Positions 1 to 6,253 of a stretch of DNA of 12,266 nt are shown piece after piece; within the stretch, counting starts at the first letter, position 1; each line of letters opens with the position of its first letter. Both the position numbers and the translations under genes were made by a program. Source of the DNA: an uncultured Parasutterella sp. (lineage in GTDB: Bacteria > Pseudomonadota > Gammaproteobacteria > Burkholderiales > Burkholderiaceae_F). Where the stretch lies: assembly GCA_900766055.1 (NCBI GenBank), contig CAAFTZ010000024.1:1-12266 (forward strand). Direction: 5' to 3'. Under the pieces are notes generated by a model. The model ran no database searches, had not been told where the DNA came from, and worked only from the letters and a program-made list of their open reading frames with translations.

Positions 1-189
1 GTTGCAGCCTTGAATGAAAATTAAAAGCGGCCGAGTAAGTCCTGTGAAACCGGCCACGCGGCTATCGGAAATGCCAGTTACAAAGATCCCTCCCATCGAG
101 GCGATGACTAAAACTGCGTAAACCCAAAACCACCTGGAGCGAAAGGTGGCATTAAAGTCCAGCTTCAAAATGGTTGAGAAATTGTTCAT
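1..189 (-). CDS. nosY: NosY, ABC-2 type permease of the Nos copper-site maturation transporter (N-terminal part, runs off the left edge)
   Basis: The first 63 codons are present and the frame stays open to base 1. The start is the ATG at 189-187, with a purine-rich AAGG about 7 bases upstream. The protein begins MNNFSTILKLDFNATFRSRW, followed by a hydrophobic segment (about residues 21-40) and then TGLTRPLLIFIQ, which resembles the N-terminal region of NosY permeases. In the family, NosY is the membrane part of the NosDFY complex: NosF hydrolyses ATP and periplasmic NosD receives or delivers material for CuZ assembly on NosZ. It starts 28 bp after the nosL stop, so it belongs to the same operon. 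Only about a quarter of the usual length of about 270 residues is visible, so the identification rests on this motif plus the context. Confidence 0.85.
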   Translation of the reverse strand, partial: MNNFSTILKLDFNATFRSRWFWVYAVLVIASMGGIFVTGISDSRVAGFTGLTRPLLIFIQGCN

Positions 190-217
190 AGAAGACCTTG
201 AAAATTTGAATCAATAA

Positions 218-697
218 TCAATGTTTATGCATTTTCATTGCAGCTTTTTGCTTGCTTACATCCTCAATTTCTGACAGAGTTTCCTGGAAAGTCAGGACCT
301 TTTTACCGGCCTCAGGTTTTGTCCCTTTGGGGAGTACAGCAATTCCGTAGGCCATCGGCGTAACGTAGCCGGATACGAGTTCGTTCTCCTTGATGTTTAA
401 CCAGGTGCCGTTCCTTGGATCCGTCGCATAAATTAAAGCTTTGTCTTTCCATTCTTTCGCTTCCTTCCCTTGCAGCCACATTAATGCGCAGCCCAAGTCG
501 TCGAAGAAAAAATGTTTCCCGTCAGTCGGATTGACGACTTGTGCGGAGAATTTTTTATCGCTCACGAGCATCTTGCATCGATCGCAGGTCTGAACATCCC
601 ATTTGGGTGCTTCTGCTTCGAGATTAATTTCTTTGCTGCAGGAGCAAAGAAGGAGAGAAGCGATAAATAAACTAAGAAATAGGGGAGATTTTTTCAT
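218..697 (-). CDS. nosL: NosL, copper-binding lipoprotein chaperone
   Basis: A 159-aa lipoprotein. The chosen start is the ATG at 697-695, because AGGAAGG lies about 10 bases upstream. An in-frame TTG at 706 would add three residues but sits directly against that ribosome-binding site. The N-terminus is a lysine-bearing hydrophobic signal ending in the lipobox LCSC, with lipidation expected at Cys20. Shortly after comes CDRCKM (about residues 38-43), the Cys-x2-Cys-x-Met copper motif of the NosL family, and then an FFDDLGC segment also typical of NosL. In the family, NosL binds Cu(I) and passes it to the NosDFY maturation complex or to NosZ. It overlaps the end of nosF by 26 bp, which implies translational coupling. 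It lies before nosY, unlike the order I recall from Wolinella. Confidence 0.93.
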   Translation of the reverse strand: MKKSPLFLSLFIASLLLCSCSKEINLEAEAPKWDVQTCDRCKMLVSDKKFSAQVVNPTDGKHFFFDDLGCALMWLQGKEAKEWKDKALIYATDPRNGTWLNIKENELVSGYVTPMAYGIAVLPKGTKPEAGKKVLTFQETLSEIEDVSKQKAAMKMHKH

Positions 698-1325
698 CTT
701 TGACAATCCTTCCTAAGTCGAGCCAGAGAGCTCTGTTAAGCACGGTGTTAAGTTCGTCGATACGATGAGAGATAAAAACCATCGTAGTGTCAGAAAATTC
801 CGGACTGCGAATAATATTGGAAAAGGCTTCTCGTCCCTCCGGATCGAGATTGGCAGTGGGTTCATCAAACAGCATTAATGGGGCTTTTCTTGCAAAAGCG
901 ATACTGGCCAGTACTTTTTGCTTCATTCCGCCTGACAACTTAGAAAAAGGTTTTCTTGCCTGACTTTGTATATCCAGGGAAAAAAGATCTCCGTATTCAT
1001 AAATCTTTTTCTTCTCACATTGACAGCAGGAGGCCGCAAATTCGATAAGAGAACCTACAGTCGAGGGTAAAGGGGGCGGGATTTGAGGAATAAAGGCAAC
1101 CCGGCTGAGGAATTCTTTGCGATTCTTAATAGCAGAAAGATTATCTATAAGGACTTCGCCTTTGTCCGGTCGATAAAGGCCAAGGATACAGCGAAGAAGA
1201 GTCGTTTTGCCTGCGCCGTTTTGTCCGAGAATGATTACTCTTTCTTTCGGTGCGATCTGACAGTCGATACTGTCTAAGACAACTTGTGCTCCGAATCGTT
1301 TTTCAACATTTTTTATATTCAACAT
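672..1325 (-). CDS. nosF: NosF, ATPase subunit of the NosDFY ABC complex
   Basis: A 217-aa cytoplasmic ABC ATPase, shorter than many NosF proteins (about 300 aa). It has all nucleotide-binding elements in order: Walker A GQNGAGKTT (residues 34-42), a Q-loop glutamine near 81, signature LSGGM (130-134), Walker B LMLFDE (150-155) with the D-loop ANLD, and the switch histidine in ISHR (about 187). It is expected to energise NosY for maturation of the CuZ centre of NosZ. The start at 1325 is supported by TAGGA five bases upstream, which overlaps the stop codon of nosH (gap 7 bp). Its last 26 bases overlap the start of nosL. The context between nosH and nosL-nosY makes the NosF call firm even though ABC ATPases are generally alike. 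Confidence 0.94.
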   Translation of the reverse strand: MLNIKNVEKRFGAQVVLDSIDCQIAPKERVIILGQNGAGKTTLLRCILGLYRPDKGEVLIDNLSAIKNRKEFLSRVAFIPQIPPPLPSTVGSLIEFAASCCQCEKKKIYEYGDLFSLDIQSQARKPFSKLSGGMKQKVLASIAFARKAPLMLFDEPTANLDPEGREAFSNIIRSPEFSDTTMVFISHRIDELNTVLNRALWLDLGRIVKDEKISPIS

Positions 1326-1332
1326 ATCATTC

Positions 1333-2199
1333 CTAGACTAATTTCTTTAGCCGATGGCTGTAGGAAAAAACTTGCCTGTCGCAAACATCCATACATTTTC
1401 CGCACATGGTGCAGTCGGTGGATGTAATGAAGACTGTTGGTTGGACGTCTTTTGCAAAAACAACTTTTAAAGCTTCAGGAACATGGCATTCGGGGGTGCA
1501 TGCCCCGCATTTGTCGCATTTTGTAGTGTCGGCTTGGATTCGGATTAATGAGACTTTCCCAAGGAGTCCGAAAGTTGCTCCTGAAGGGCATACGGATCGG
1601 CACCAGACTCGTTGGTAAAAAAAGACCTCGATGATCAGCATGAAAAGCACGATGATCCCCGTCTCCAAGAGGCCATAAATCAGAATTCTTGAGGTTATGC
1701 CGACAAGATTGATGTATTGATAAACAAGATAACCGGAGAAGTAACTTGAAGCCAAAAAACACAAGGTAATAAAGAATTTCCAACTTGTTGTGATCTTTTT
1801 TCTTTTTTTGATAAGACCTGCATGGACTAATTTCTTGTGCAGAATTTCTCCCCATTCAGAAAGAAGACCGTAAGGACATACCCAGCTGCAAAAAGATCTT
1901 CCTCCAAGAATGAAATAGACTACAGCAACGAAGATAAATCCCATGAAAAGGTTGGTGGCTATCTTGCCGTGCGCTGCAATGACCTCCAGTCCGGAGAAGA
2001 GATCAACCATGTGAAATCCCATCAGACGGCTGGCAATCATAGAGCCCTCTAAGACTTGAACATCTAGCTTATAGGATAAAATGAAGGCTAAAGCGAGAAG
2101 GATGCAAACCGCCCACCGGAACGGACGGATCTTGAGTACTTTAGAGCCATCCTTATTCACTCTTAAGAATAAATTGTGATCACCCCTGAGAGTTTTCAT
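1333..2199 (-). CDS. nosH: NosH, NapH-like membrane iron-sulfur quinol dehydrogenase subunit
   Basis: A 288-aa polytopic membrane protein. The start is the ATG at 2199, preceded by TAGGAGC at ideal distance and one base after the nosC2 stop. A start further upstream at 2238 is open but lacks this support. It has four or so membrane segments (about residues 28-44, 84-100, 142-162 and 172-194). Two cytoplasmic CxxxCP motifs (C104/C108 and C200/C204) are typical of NapH. Two C-terminal [4Fe-4S] sites follow: C228, C231, C234, C238 and C263, C266, C269, C273. In the NapGH/NosGH scheme this protein takes electrons from menaquinol and passes them to the Fe-S protein NosG. NosG and the cytochromes C1 and C2 are encoded directly upstream, and nosF follows after 7 bp. 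Confidence 0.93.
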   Translation of the reverse strand: MKTLRGDHNLFLRVNKDGSKVLKIRPFRWAVCILLALAFILSYKLDVQVLEGSMIASRLMGFHMVDLFSGLEVIAAHGKIATNLFMGFIFVAVVYFILGGRSFCSWVCPYGLLSEWGEILHKKLVHAGLIKKRKKITTSWKFFITLCFLASSYFSGYLVYQYINLVGITSRILIYGLLETGIIVLFMLIIEVFFYQRVWCRSVCPSGATFGLLGKVSLIRIQADTTKCDKCGACTPECHVPEALKVVFAKDVQPTVFITSTDCTMCGKCMDVCDRQVFSYSHRLKKLV

Positions 2200-2200
2200 A

Positions 2201-2728
2201 TTAGCTCCTAGGTTTGAATTGCGAAATTTCTTTAGCAAGCTGTTCTAGTTCTTCATTGGAAGTTCGGGTGAGCAAATCCTCCATCATGGTGTTTTGAACT
2301 TTATTTTCTTTATATTCTTGAAGCTTTTTTATGTTGTATTTGTAGGATTTGCCGGCAATAGAGGGGCCGACGGGACCGTTTCCGTCTTTACCGTGGCAAG
2401 CGGAGCATTTAACAATATAAAGATGGGACAAATTCTCCTGAGGGACAATGAAGTTTAATTTCTTTGATTTATCTGGATAGGCAGAAGCCGTTTTTGTCAA
2501 CTCCTTATCTTTTGGTAAAACTTGGGACTTGGCAGCATTGGAAACTACCGGCTGCGTTTGAGCTTTACCGGCAGTATTTTTTTGAACGGTACTTGCCGGT
2601 TGATCTGGCTGCAGCTTAACACGTGCAGTCTTGACTTCAGCAACTTGTGTTCCATCGTAAATCATCCAACCCACGATGCACAATGCTGCAACGGTACCGA
2701 TGGTAGCTATTAGAGTACGACTTTTCAT
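2201..2728 (-). CDS. nosC2: NosC2, membrane-anchored monohaem cytochrome c
   Basis: A 175-aa protein with an N-terminal hydrophobic segment (about residues 5-23) that has no clear cleavage site, so it is probably a membrane anchor facing the periplasm. A long Ala/Thr/Gln/Lys-rich linker (about 30-95) follows. A single haem site CSACH (C108, C111, H112) lies in a small class I type cytochrome domain; Met148 or Met149 is a likely sixth ligand. It resembles NosC1, encoded just upstream, in the haem region (CSACH, then GPSI against GPSL). In clade II N2O respiration these cytochromes form the electron path between NosG/NosH and NosZ. The start at 2728 lies three bases after the nosC1 stop and has only a weak ribosome-binding site, so translation is probably coupled. 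Confidence 0.9.
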   Translation of the reverse strand: MKSRTLIATIGTVAALCIVGWMIYDGTQVAEVKTARVKLQPDQPASTVQKNTAGKAQTQPVVSNAAKSQVLPKDKELTKTASAYPDKSKKLNFIVPQENLSHLYIVKCSACHGKDGNGPVGPSIAGKSYKYNIKKLQEYKENKVQNTMMEDLLTRTSNEELEQLAKEISQFKPRS

Positions 2729-2731
2729 GAT

Positions 2732-3346
2732 TTACTCTCGAACATAGTTGGATTTAAATTGATCATCCGATTTTTTCGGATCTGAAGCGGAGTGGTGATA
2801 TTCGTAGTTAAAACGGGCAATATCCTTCGCAATAAAAGCTTTTTCCTCATCCGTCATTCGTTCGACCAGTGTGGTCATGAGGACGTTGGCGTTTGGGTCC
2901 TGGTTATATTTCACCATCATGTCCAAAACCTCTTTCTCGTTTTTATCGATAAGAGAGGGGCCGATGACGCCGTTCGCATAGTCGTCGTGACAGGCAGAAC
3001 AGGCAACAATGAACTCTTTACTCAAGCGCTGAGAGAGCAGGCGGGCTTGGATGTGCCCGTAAGGAGTGTTTCTCACGGCTACATTCACCTGAACGTTCTT
3101 AACCTCGGGTGTTATTTCCGCTCCGTCCGGGGCATATTTGATAATCGACTCTCCACGGACATCAAAAGTTCTAAATTTATCCTCTTTAGACACATCTGTT
3201 GTTTTTGTACCGGCCGTAACCGTAATTTTTCCCGGGCTTAAAGGAAGCGAAGTCTCAGCTTTTTGAGAATTATCCTGACTTTTATCTTCGCAACCGACTA
3301 ATGAAACCAGAACGGCAGCGGCAATGAAGCAAAGTATCTTTTTCAT
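2732..3346 (-). CDS. nosC1: NosC1, monohaem cytochrome c lipoprotein
   Basis: A 204-aa protein starting at the ATG at 3346, which overlaps the nosG stop in an ATGA junction and has AGAGGAG upstream. The longer open frame back to 3421 lies inside nosG and is not needed. The N-terminus MKKILCF leads into a hydrophobic stretch ending in the lipobox LVGC (Cys19), so it is expected to be a lipid-anchored periplasmic cytochrome. One haem motif, CSACH (C116, C119, H120), is followed by GPSL; Met157 is a plausible axial ligand. The region between 20 and 90 is polar and without recognisable domain. It should work with NosC2 as the electron carrier between the NosG/NosH quinol-oxidising module and NosZ. 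Confidence 0.9.
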   Translation of the reverse strand: MKKILCFIAAAVLVSLVGCEDKSQDNSQKAETSLPLSPGKITVTAGTKTTDVSKEDKFRTFDVRGESIIKYAPDGAEITPEVKNVQVNVAVRNTPYGHIQARLLSQRLSKEFIVACSACHDDYANGVIGPSLIDKNEKEVLDMMVKYNQDPNANVLMTTLVERMTDEEKAFIAKDIARFNYEYHHSASDPKKSDDQFKSNYVRE

Positions 3347-4050
3347 TTTTTTGCTCCTCTCTTGTTGTAATAATCTTGATAAGTTACGGCCGGAGCAATT
3401 TTGATAATGGAAGCAGGGCAAACTTCCTCACAAGCCCCGCAGCCGACGCAGGATCTGCCGATTACCGGTTCCTTTCTGGTGAGTTTAATGGCGCCGTCCC
3501 GAGGTTCAACTCTGCAGACTTCCAGGCAAAGCTCGCAGTCTTTTCCGACTTGTGCCGTTAATTTTTCATTGAGCTCTTTTTCTAATTCGGTCCTATCACC
3601 ATGGGCTTTGATACGGTCAACGTTTCCTTTACTAACTTTGATATTTTTGTAATTTAGGCAGTTCTTAGGTTCCGTAACATAAGCGACACCCATGTGAACT
3701 TGATCAATTTTCTGGACTTCGTCATCTAAGGCGCCGGAAGGGCAGCAAAGAATGCAAGGAAACAGATCGCACAAATAACAACCTCTTTTGACCGGATCAA
3801 TATAAGGCGTAGCGGTATTTATGCCTCCGGATAAATCGAGAAGGCTTATCGATCCGAAGGGACAGACTTGAATGCACTGCCCGCACTTAATGCAAGAGGC
3901 AAGGAAATCGGATTCTTCCAATGCGCCGGGCGGCCGAAGCAATGTCTTACCTTCACTTTTCCTGGCAAGGAAAGATATTCCGACGCCAAAAGCTCCGGCA
4001 GTTCCGACGATACAAAGGCCCTGAATTACGGTTCGTCTGTCAATCTTCAT
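3343..4050 (-). CDS. nosG: NosG, Tat-exported NapG-like ferredoxin with four cysteine clusters
   Basis: A 235-aa periplasmic iron-sulfur protein of the NapG family. The N-terminus has a twin-arginine signal (DRRTVIQG, residues 4-11) followed by a glycine/alanine-rich hydrophobic stretch, so the folded protein is exported by Tat. Cysteine groups: C53/C56/C59/C63P; C91/C94/C99/C103P; C131 with C172/C175/C179; and C201/C204/C207/C211P. This gives up to four [4Fe-4S] clusters. The third group is split by about 40 lysine- and glutamate-rich residues between its first and second cysteines. It probably docks on NosH and delivers electrons to NosC1/NosC2. The ATG overlaps the nosD stop by four bases (ATGA), and GGAGGA lies upstream. 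Confidence 0.93.
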   Translation of the reverse strand: MKIDRRTVIQGLCIVGTAGAFGVGISFLARKSEGKTLLRPPGALEESDFLASCIKCGQCIQVCPFGSISLLDLSGGINTATPYIDPVKRGCYLCDLFPCILCCPSGALDDEVQKIDQVHMGVAYVTEPKNCLNYKNIKVSKGNVDRIKAHGDRTELEKELNEKLTAQVGKDCELCLEVCRVEPRDGAIKLTRKEPVIGRSCVGCGACEEVCPASIIKIAPAVTYQDYYNKRGAKK

Positions 4051-5351
4051 GGTTTCTGTCCTCCCGGCAAAAGGACTCTGGGTTCATTGTCTTTGGCGAC
4101 TAACTCGGGCTCGGAGAAAGGCATGATCTTCCACAGCATATTTAAAAGTTCCAATACGGGGGAGGCGTAGAAAATTTTCACGGGAGGTTTGTGCTGCCAA
4201 AGGCGGTCTGCGAACATTCGCTGCTCGAAAGGAATGTCTCCGATGCCGTCCTTATCACGGTCAAAACCTTGATAGTTGTCCCAGTAGTTTCTATTCCAGC
4301 GATTAAGTGCGATTTTGCTTTCAGGGGTGTCATTTACAACATCATCGATGTTTCCTTTAATGATGTTGTCTTCAAAGATGCTTCCGTAAAGCGTTCCATG
4401 CAGGTGAAAGGCTACGGAATTAAATTCAATTCGATTGTCTTTGAAAGTATTTACCGTCCCTGGAACGTAGGGAGAAGCATCAATGTAAAAGCCCCTTGCG
4501 TTATAGAGAATATTGTTGTCTTCCACCAAAATATCGCTGGCTTCCTTCATACCGATTCCGATACCAAAAGGCCCGGTTGCGTTAGCCAGTAGATTTTTCT
4601 TTAAGGTTGAGCCCTGGCTGAACATCAGGAAGATACCGACGGAGTTATCTTGAAAATTGTTATCCAAGACTTTGTTCCGATCGGCGTACATGAAATGCAG
4701 GGAGTATCTGGAGTTTCTGCCGACATTTTTTTCGACCGTATTTCCGCTTGAATACCAAAAGACGTTGTCGCGAACTTGGAAAGTGTGGTTTTTAATAATT
4801 AGGTTGGAATGACTGTACCAGAGGCGAATGCCGTCCCCTCTTAAGCCTAATGATAGGTTCTTTGAAGAAATCTGATTGTCTTCGACGACACAATTATTGG
4901 ATTTTTCAAGATTTACACCAAACAGGCATTCATGAATCTTATTGTTTTTAATTTTTACGTTAAAACCGTTCTTAACCGTGATTCCTGAGTCAATGGTTTG
5001 GTGCTCCCCTCCGCTGTTTATAATTTCCAAGCCCTCGATTGTTACGTATGAAGACTCTACCGTCACAACGCTTCCCTTGCCGACCCCTTTAATTACTGCC
5101 GAGGGTTGAGCGGCAACCAGGGTCAGAGGCTTGCGAATGACGATGTTTCCTTCGTAAAGCCCAGGTCCTAACTTAACAGTGGCAAATTCAGACGCATCAT
5201 CAATAGCTTTCTGCAATTCTCCAGCAGCATAGGAAGCTGAGGGAGAGATAACGAATAAACTCAAACTCAAAAGTGCGGCCGAGCTCCACAGTCCTCCGGA
5301 GAGGAGCCGGGGTAAGCGGCTGCGGCGGAAGATGCTGTTGGAGGAAACCAT
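4047..5351 (-). CDS. nosD: NosD, periplasmic right-handed beta-helix protein for CuZ maturation
   Basis: A 434-aa protein with a Sec signal: an arginine-rich start (FRRSRLPR, about residues 8-15), a hydrophobic core, and likely cleavage after SYA (residue 42). The mature part is a parallel beta-helix of the carbohydrate-binding/sugar-hydrolase (CASH) type, seen as many short N-x-I/V-x-x-N turns such as NVKIKNNKIHE and VVEDNQIS. The C-terminal part (RNYWDNYQGFDRDKDGIGD) matches the conserved end of NosD. NosD is the periplasmic partner of the NosFY transporter and is needed to build the CuZ site of NosZ. The start at 5351 has AAAGGA about seven bases upstream. It lies 43 bp after nosB and shares four bases with nosG. 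Confidence 0.95.
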   Translation of the reverse strand: MVSSNSIFRRSRLPRLLSGGLWSSAALLSLSLFVISPSASYAAGELQKAIDDASEFATVKLGPGLYEGNIVIRKPLTLVAAQPSAVIKGVGKGSVVTVESSYVTIEGLEIINSGGEHQTIDSGITVKNGFNVKIKNNKIHECLFGVNLEKSNNCVVEDNQISSKNLSLGLRGDGIRLWYSHSNLIIKNHTFQVRDNVFWYSSGNTVEKNVGRNSRYSLHFMYADRNKVLDNNFQDNSVGIFLMFSQGSTLKKNLLANATGPFGIGIGMKEASDILVEDNNILYNARGFYIDASPYVPGTVNTFKDNRIEFNSVAFHLHGTLYGSIFEDNIIKGNIDDVVNDTPESKIALNRWNRNYWDNYQGFDRDKDGIGDIPFEQRMFADRLWQHKPPVKIFYASPVLELLNMLWKIMPFSEPELVAKDNEPRVLLPGGQKP

Positions 5352-5394
5352 AACAATGTCCTTTGAGAAACCAGCGGAGAATGCAGAATTAAAG

Positions 5395-6168
5395 TTACTG
5401 TTTCTTTAATTCGTTCCTTCTCGCGAGAATGGCGAGAACGGATAAAACTGCAATAATGACAAGGACCCAAAATCCAACAGAAGGAAAACTCTTAGTTGTG
5501 AAATGGGCTACATGTCCGACACCCAAAGCCGTCGGCATAAAGGCTTTGATTTTGAAGGCTCCCCATTCCTGCATATTGTGTCCGAACCAATACATCCATC
5601 CGGAATAAAAGGCGAAGAAGCCCAGCGGGAATAGGGCACTTGGCAGCATAAGAATCCAAGACCATTTTTTTCTTATGCAAATGAAAAGGATCATCAGCAG
5701 AGAGATGCCAAGCATAAGGAACGGGCCTAAAGCGCGTTCGATTTTTGCCCCGTCCTCCAGCGGATACATTCCAACGTAATGATTGATGGTATTCATTTCG
5801 TGAATGTCCCCGGAAAAGCCGTCAACATGAAACCAAACAGGGATACCTTCAGGGAAAGCAGCCTTTGGATAATTGGGCGCTTCCAAGGCAACATACCATA
5901 CGGGGAAGGACATCATTCCGACTTCCCCTTTCTTTTCAATCATCTTTTTAAGATCGCCTTCAGCCCCCTTGGGTGTATATGGACTGACGTAGCGGCCCTT
6001 TTGATAAAGATTCCACAGCGGATAGACATAAGAGGGGATGCTGTCGATCTGGCCGGCGGCAATTTTTTGAGGCACTTTATAAAATGCGATTGCCGGGAAC
6101 GTGAAACACACAACAAGAAGGACAAGAGCGATTGTTGTGTAGACGTCAGATTTATAGATTTTCATCAT
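5395..6168 (-). CDS. nosB: NosB, polytopic membrane protein of clade II N2O respiration
   Basis: A 257-aa membrane protein with one N-terminal membrane segment (about residues 11-29), a large central domain (about 31-148), and three C-terminal segments (about 149-166, 170-193 and 232-249). The first helix orientation suggests the central domain is periplasmic. Visible motifs are INHYVGMYPLEDG (about 128-140), WFGHN (about 194-198) and GVGHVAHF (about 216-223), but I cannot assign a cofactor from them. Its place directly after nosZ and its size fit NosB. That protein is found with cytochrome-fused NosZ and is required for N2O respiration in Wolinella; its mechanism is not established. Two adjacent ATG codons (6168, 6165) follow GGAGG, and the second has the better spacing. 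Confidence 0.87.
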   Translation of the reverse strand: MMKIYKSDVYTTIALVLLVVCFTFPAIAFYKVPQKIAAGQIDSIPSYVYPLWNLYQKGRYVSPYTPKGAEGDLKKMIEKKGEVGMMSFPVWYVALEAPNYPKAAFPEGIPVWFHVDGFSGDIHEMNTINHYVGMYPLEDGAKIERALGPFLMLGISLLMILFICIRKKWSWILMLPSALFPLGFFAFYSGWMYWFGHNMQEWGAFKIKAFMPTALGVGHVAHFTTKSFPSVGFWVLVIIAVLSVLAILARRNELKKQ

Positions 6169-6208
6169 GACCCTCCGGACGGGATTTATCTTTATATTAG
6201 GTGTTGCT

Positions 6209-6237
6209 GCAGCGGGACGGAGAGTCGCCCCGCTGCA
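6209..6237 (-). other. Strong hairpin between nosZ and nosB
   Basis: GCAGCGGG (6209-6216) and CCCGCTGC (6229-6236) form a perfect 8-bp GC-rich stem, extended to 9 bp by the T6208-A6237 pair, with a 12-base loop. It lies 17 bp after the nosZ stop in the 85-bp gap before nosB. On the transcribed minus strand no T-run follows it, so it does not look like a normal intrinsic terminator. It could protect the 3' end of a processed nosZ message, or partly reduce expression of the downstream genes. On the plus strand it is followed by ATACTTTTT, so it could also stop antisense transcription. Confidence 0.6.
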
Positions 6238-6253
6238 TACTTTTTATCGATAA

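Noticed and set aside
698..706. The TTG start at 706 for nosL
   Set aside because: It abuts the ribosome-binding site; the ATG at 697 has proper spacing and gives a normal lipoprotein signal.
3347..3421. An N-terminal extension of NosC1 back to 3421
   Set aside because: It lies entirely within nosG, and the ATGA junction at 3346 with AGAGGAG gives a lipoprotein signal directly.
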